Shown here in pieces: positions 61,678 to 64,000 of a DNA stretch of 64,000 nucleotides. The number at the start of each line of letters is the position of its first letter. The stretch's first letter is position 1. Origin of the DNA: Rhodopirellula bahusiensis (GTDB taxonomy: Bacteria > Planctomycetota > Planctomycetia > Pirellulales > Pirellulaceae); contig NZ_NIZW01000009.1 of the NCBI RefSeq assembly GCF_002727185.1, forward strand, positions 238,256-302,255, in the 5' to 3' direction. Both the position numbers and the translations under genes were made by a program. Below the pieces are notes generated by a model. The model worked only from the letters and a program-made list of their open reading frames with translations, had not been told where the DNA came from and made no database searches.

Positions 61678-62604
61678 ATGAAAACGCTTGGCTTGTTCGA
61701 ACAAAAACGATACTGGAGCTTCGCTCTCACGGCGACTCTGATGATGGGAACCTGTTTTGGCGCAGACCCCAGTGATGTCATTCCAGTTTGGCCATCGGAT
61801 CCGCCCAAGTGGGACGCACCGGCAGAACCAGAAAGTGACTTCACCAAACCATCGGACAATCAAGTCGGTGGTAAGCGTTTGATTCGCTTGGGGAACGTGT
61901 CCACTCCGGAGATGCATGTTTTCCCCGCGAAAGACGAAAACGGGAAACCGTCCAAAACGGTGACGGTCATTTGTCCCGGTGGTGGGTTCTCGATCCTCGC
62001 CTGGGACTTGGAAGGCACCGAGATCGCTGAGCAGTTGGTCGCGGGTGGCGTGACCAGCGTGGTCCTGAAATACCGCGTGCCAACTCGATCGATGGATCCC
62101 AAGTGGAAACCACCAGTCCAGGACATTCAACGAACGATCGCAATGATTCGTGCAGGGAAAGTCACCGGGAACACTCCCGATCATGTTGGTGTACTGGGTT
62201 TTTCTGCCGGTGGACAAGCAGCGTGTCGTGCAGCGACGATCACCGAACGTCAGTACAGCGCGATCGACGATGCGGACCAAGAGATTCGCCTGCCCGACTT
62301 TGCGTGCCTGATCTATCCTGCATGGTTGGTCAAAGAAGAGTCGAAGCAAGAGTTGGATGGATTTGAGATCAACGAAAACACACCACCGATGTTCTTGGCT
62401 CATGCCGAAGACGACCGATTGACGGTCATGAACTGCGTGACGCTTTTCACCAAACTTCACGATGCCGGTGTGCCTTCGGCCTTGCACGTGTTCACTGGGA
62501 GTGGCCACGGTTTCGGAGGACGAATGGACGGTCGTGCTGACGACCTCTGGCCGGAACTTTGTTTGCGTTGGATGCGTGACGAAAGCCTCTTGAAAGGAAA
62601 TTGA
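61678..62604 (+). CDS. Exported alpha/beta-hydrolase esterase (acetyl-xylan/BD-FAE type)
   Basis: A 308-residue protein with a signal peptide (SFALTATLMMGTCFGA). Catalytic residues: oxyanion region VICPGGGFSILAWD, nucleophile in GVLGFSAGGQAA (Ser), Asp in LAHAEDDRLT and His in GSGHGFGG. The PGGGF and GHGF motifs fit the small exported sugar esterases of the BD-FAE/acetyl-esterase group, which remove acyl groups from polysaccharides. It is followed by the HlyIII gene after three bases. Confidence 0.85.
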   Translation: MKTLGLFEQKRYWSFALTATLMMGTCFGADPSDVIPVWPSDPPKWDAPAEPESDFTKPSDNQVGGKRLIRLGNVSTPEMHVFPAKDENGKPSKTVTVICPGGGFSILAWDLEGTEIAEQLVAGGVTSVVLKYRVPTRSMDPKWKPPVQDIQRTIAMIRAGKVTGNTPDHVGVLGFSAGGQAACRAATITERQYSAIDDADQEIRLPDFACLIYPAWLVKEESKQELDGFEINENTPPMFLAHAEDDRLTVMNCVTLFTKLHDAGVPSALHVFTGSGHGFGGRMDGRADDLWPELCLRWMRDESLLKGN

Positions 62605-62607
62605 ATC

Positions 62608-63267
62608 TTGGACCACACCGTTGAAGTACCGCCGATTCAGCCTGAACAAGAATGGGCCAATGCATGGACGCACGGGTTTTCGGCGGTGCTCTGGTGTGTC
62701 GTCGGAGCTTGGTTGGTTCGATCTTCCGCCGGCGAACCTGGCCTGGCGATCGCGTGCGGTGTCTACGCTGCTTCGGTGGTCACAACCTTTGCTTGCTCGA
62801 CTTTGTCGCACGTGTTTTTGGAGCAACCCTGGCTGGACCGATTCCGAGCCTGCGACCAGGCCGCGATTTACTTGATGATCATCGGAACTTACACGCCAAT
62901 CGCCTACGCCTATTCACCGGCTGGTTGGCGAATCCCTTTGCTGACCGCGATGTGGGTGGCCGCTCTGGCGGGGTTTTTCAACAAAGCTGTGCGGATGCAT
63001 CGACTGCATTCAATCAGCGTGGTGTCATACTTGTTGCTTGGTTGGTTGCCAGCCATTCCGTTGATTCGAAACGTGCCAGTCGAACTCGCCTACGCCATGT
63101 TCATCGGCGGCGTGCTATACAGTCTGGGCACGATCTTTCTCATGAATGATCGCCGAGCACCATACTTGCACGCGGTTTGGCATTTGATGGTCTTGTCCGC
63201 GTCGCTGGTGCACGCGATCGGGATCGCTTGGTACGTCGTCGAGCCCATCCAAAACTCAGCGTTGTAA
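62608..63267 (+). CDS. HlyIII/PAQR-family membrane protein
   Basis: A 219-residue protein with seven membrane helices and the family motifs: NAWTHGFSAVLWCVVGAWLV at the start, STLSHVF, RACDQAAIYLMIIGTYTPIA with the Asp and an HAVWHLMVL end supplying metal-binding histidines. Despite the name most members are not haemolysins; PAQR relatives are hydrolases or regulators of lipid homeostasis. The only close start is TTG at 62608, three bases after the esterase stop, so it is probably translated by coupling. The last 128 bases overlap the convergent PEP-CTERM gene. Confidence 0.88.
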   Translation: MDHTVEVPPIQPEQEWANAWTHGFSAVLWCVVGAWLVRSSAGEPGLAIACGVYAASVVTTFACSTLSHVFLEQPWLDRFRACDQAAIYLMIIGTYTPIAYAYSPAGWRIPLLTAMWVAALAGFFNKAVRMHRLHSISVVSYLLLGWLPAIPLIRNVPVELAYAMFIGGVLYSLGTIFLMNDRRAPYLHAVWHLMVLSASLVHAIGIAWYVVEPIQNSAL

Positions 63268-63997
63268 GCATCGCCACCGCCATCGAAGGTTCGGGAACGG
63301 CAACGACCCTGATCGAAAAACCATCCGCGGCGACTTCCGAGGCAATCAACCCCACGTAGGGCGAAACGAAGTTGTTGAAACTGAACTTCTCCGACGTATC
63401 GGGGTCGGTGGAGATGCCCATGTTTGTCCCCGTGAAAACATACTCGCCACTATGTTCAATGAACGAGCCTTCACCCGAATCACCGCCGACCAAGGTGAGT
63501 TCATCCATGCCTCCTCCGCCCAAAGGATGATCCCATCGGTAGACCACCGATTCGGTGATTGCACCCGTGTTGAGCTCCACGGTCTGCGTGAGATCAATCG
63601 TGTCGGATCCGAACTGCGAGTTTTGCCCCTGAACGATCATCGACCGGCCCAGCATGTCGAAGTAGCCGCCTCCCAAAACCGGCATCGGCATGATGCCGTC
63701 GATCTCGGGTATTGGGGCATCCAATTTGACGAGCAGCAAATCACTGCTGTGAACCGTTCCCGCCAAGAGTGTTGTGCCGTCCGAATGCAGAAAGTCGTTC
63801 TGCAATGTCGTTTGCAAAACGGTCGATGACTCGCCCGTGTACGTATGCCTTGTTCCATCAGCGGCAACAAACGTCGGATTGATCATTCCCGTGTGAGTCG
63901 CGGTCACATAGGAAGCGTTCGGAAATAACTTCGGCATTTCAATTCGGTAGTACGTAATTGAATTGCCCGAGATTTTGGTCGCGTTGAGTTGGCTCAT
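63140..63997 (-). CDS. Trypsin-like PEP-CTERM protein, partial
   Basis: At least 285 residues; the gene probably begins beyond the right edge because neither a signal peptide nor the catalytic histidine (TAAHC-type) is visible. Asp in SDLLLVKLDAP and Ser in LVGGDSGEGSF mark a chymotrypsin-like serine protease. Near the end VPEPSMAVAMLTTLSFGWAR, RRTKR is a PEP-CTERM sorting signal (motif, helix, basic end) for surface retention. The frame runs on about 30 residues past the basic cluster, overlapping the HlyIII gene by 128 bases, which is unusual. ATG at 63997 is the first seen in the window and may be internal. Confidence 0.75.
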   Translation of the reverse strand: MSQLNATKISGNSITYYRIEMPKLFPNASYVTATHTGMINPTFVAADGTRHTYTGESSTVLQTTLQNDFLHSDGTTLLAGTVHSSDLLLVKLDAPIPEIDGIMPMPVLGGGYFDMLGRSMIVQGQNSQFGSDTIDLTQTVELNTGAITESVVYRWDHPLGGGGMDELTLVGGDSGEGSFIEHSGEYVFTGTNMGISTDPDTSEKFSFNNFVSPYVGLIASEVAADGFSIRVVAVPEPSMAVAMLTTLSFGWARRRTKRSRSRAPATRTRPSNAKPRASMVLGDHS

Positions 63998-64000
63998 TCT

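Overview
This window looks like the chromosome of a marine planctomycete close to Rhodopirellula (Pirellulaceae). That is inferred from content rather than from a marker gene: exported sulfatases, planctomycete-type cytochrome c proteins, a PEP-CTERM protein, an oversized signal peptidase I, a sucrose-phosphate synthase/phosphatase fusion beside an amylosucrase, and a split tad pilus locus. I found no rRNA, tRNA or CRISPR array.

1-11.2 kb, minus strand: an accessory block of exported catabolic proteins. It holds a DUF1587-type cytochrome c protein (cut by the window edge), a Vgb-type propeller with two haem c sites, a small c-type cytochrome, an alpha/beta hydrolase, a PQQ-type beta-propeller protein, a two-domain sulfatase and an ABC ATPase. 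At least six copies of one palindromic repeat (core gtagcggaagtcgtcaagac...) lie here and nowhere else in the window. Copies sit inside or at the ends of genes. One joins two truncated sulfatases into a single reading frame. The Vgb-type protein and the sulfatase share an ungapped module of 68 residues.

11.3-13 kb: decayed DNA. It holds a 5'-truncated MacB/FtsX permease, an ISAs1-type transposase fragment frameshifted by a 13-bp tandem duplication, and the C-terminal end of a PcfJ-like gene.

13-36 kb: mostly housekeeping genes. A lepB-lptB-ilvA operon on the minus strand is followed by a tad/Flp pilus cluster on the plus strand (pilin, prepilin peptidase, CpaB, CpaC secretin, CpaE) that lacks the TadA/B/C motor genes. 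Then come lnt and a minus-strand ychF-(EamA)-(unknown)-carA-proS run.

36-49.5 kb: queA and a sulfatase, then a sugar block. Fructokinase, SPS/SPP and amylosucrase are co-directional on the minus strand and tightly packed. Divergent from them is an unusual fusion of an HAD phosphatase with a TreZ-type GH13 enzyme. Together these could cycle carbon between sucrose, fructose 6-phosphate, glucan and trehalose. A periplasmic SurA/parvulin protein with two tandem modules ends in a strong terminator.

49.5-64 kb: small exported or regulatory proteins. They include a BPL_N amidotransferase-like protein, a decayed DUF1801 gene, a transglutaminase/Anbu-proteasome pair, three coiled-coil proteins (one DUF6384-like), Tag glycosylase, a DUF952 protein, a secreted protein with eight Cys-Cys pairs, a thioredoxin-like protein, an M41-type metalloprotease domain without an AAA+ module, an esterase, a HlyIII-family protein, and a trypsin-like PEP-CTERM protein cut by the right edge.
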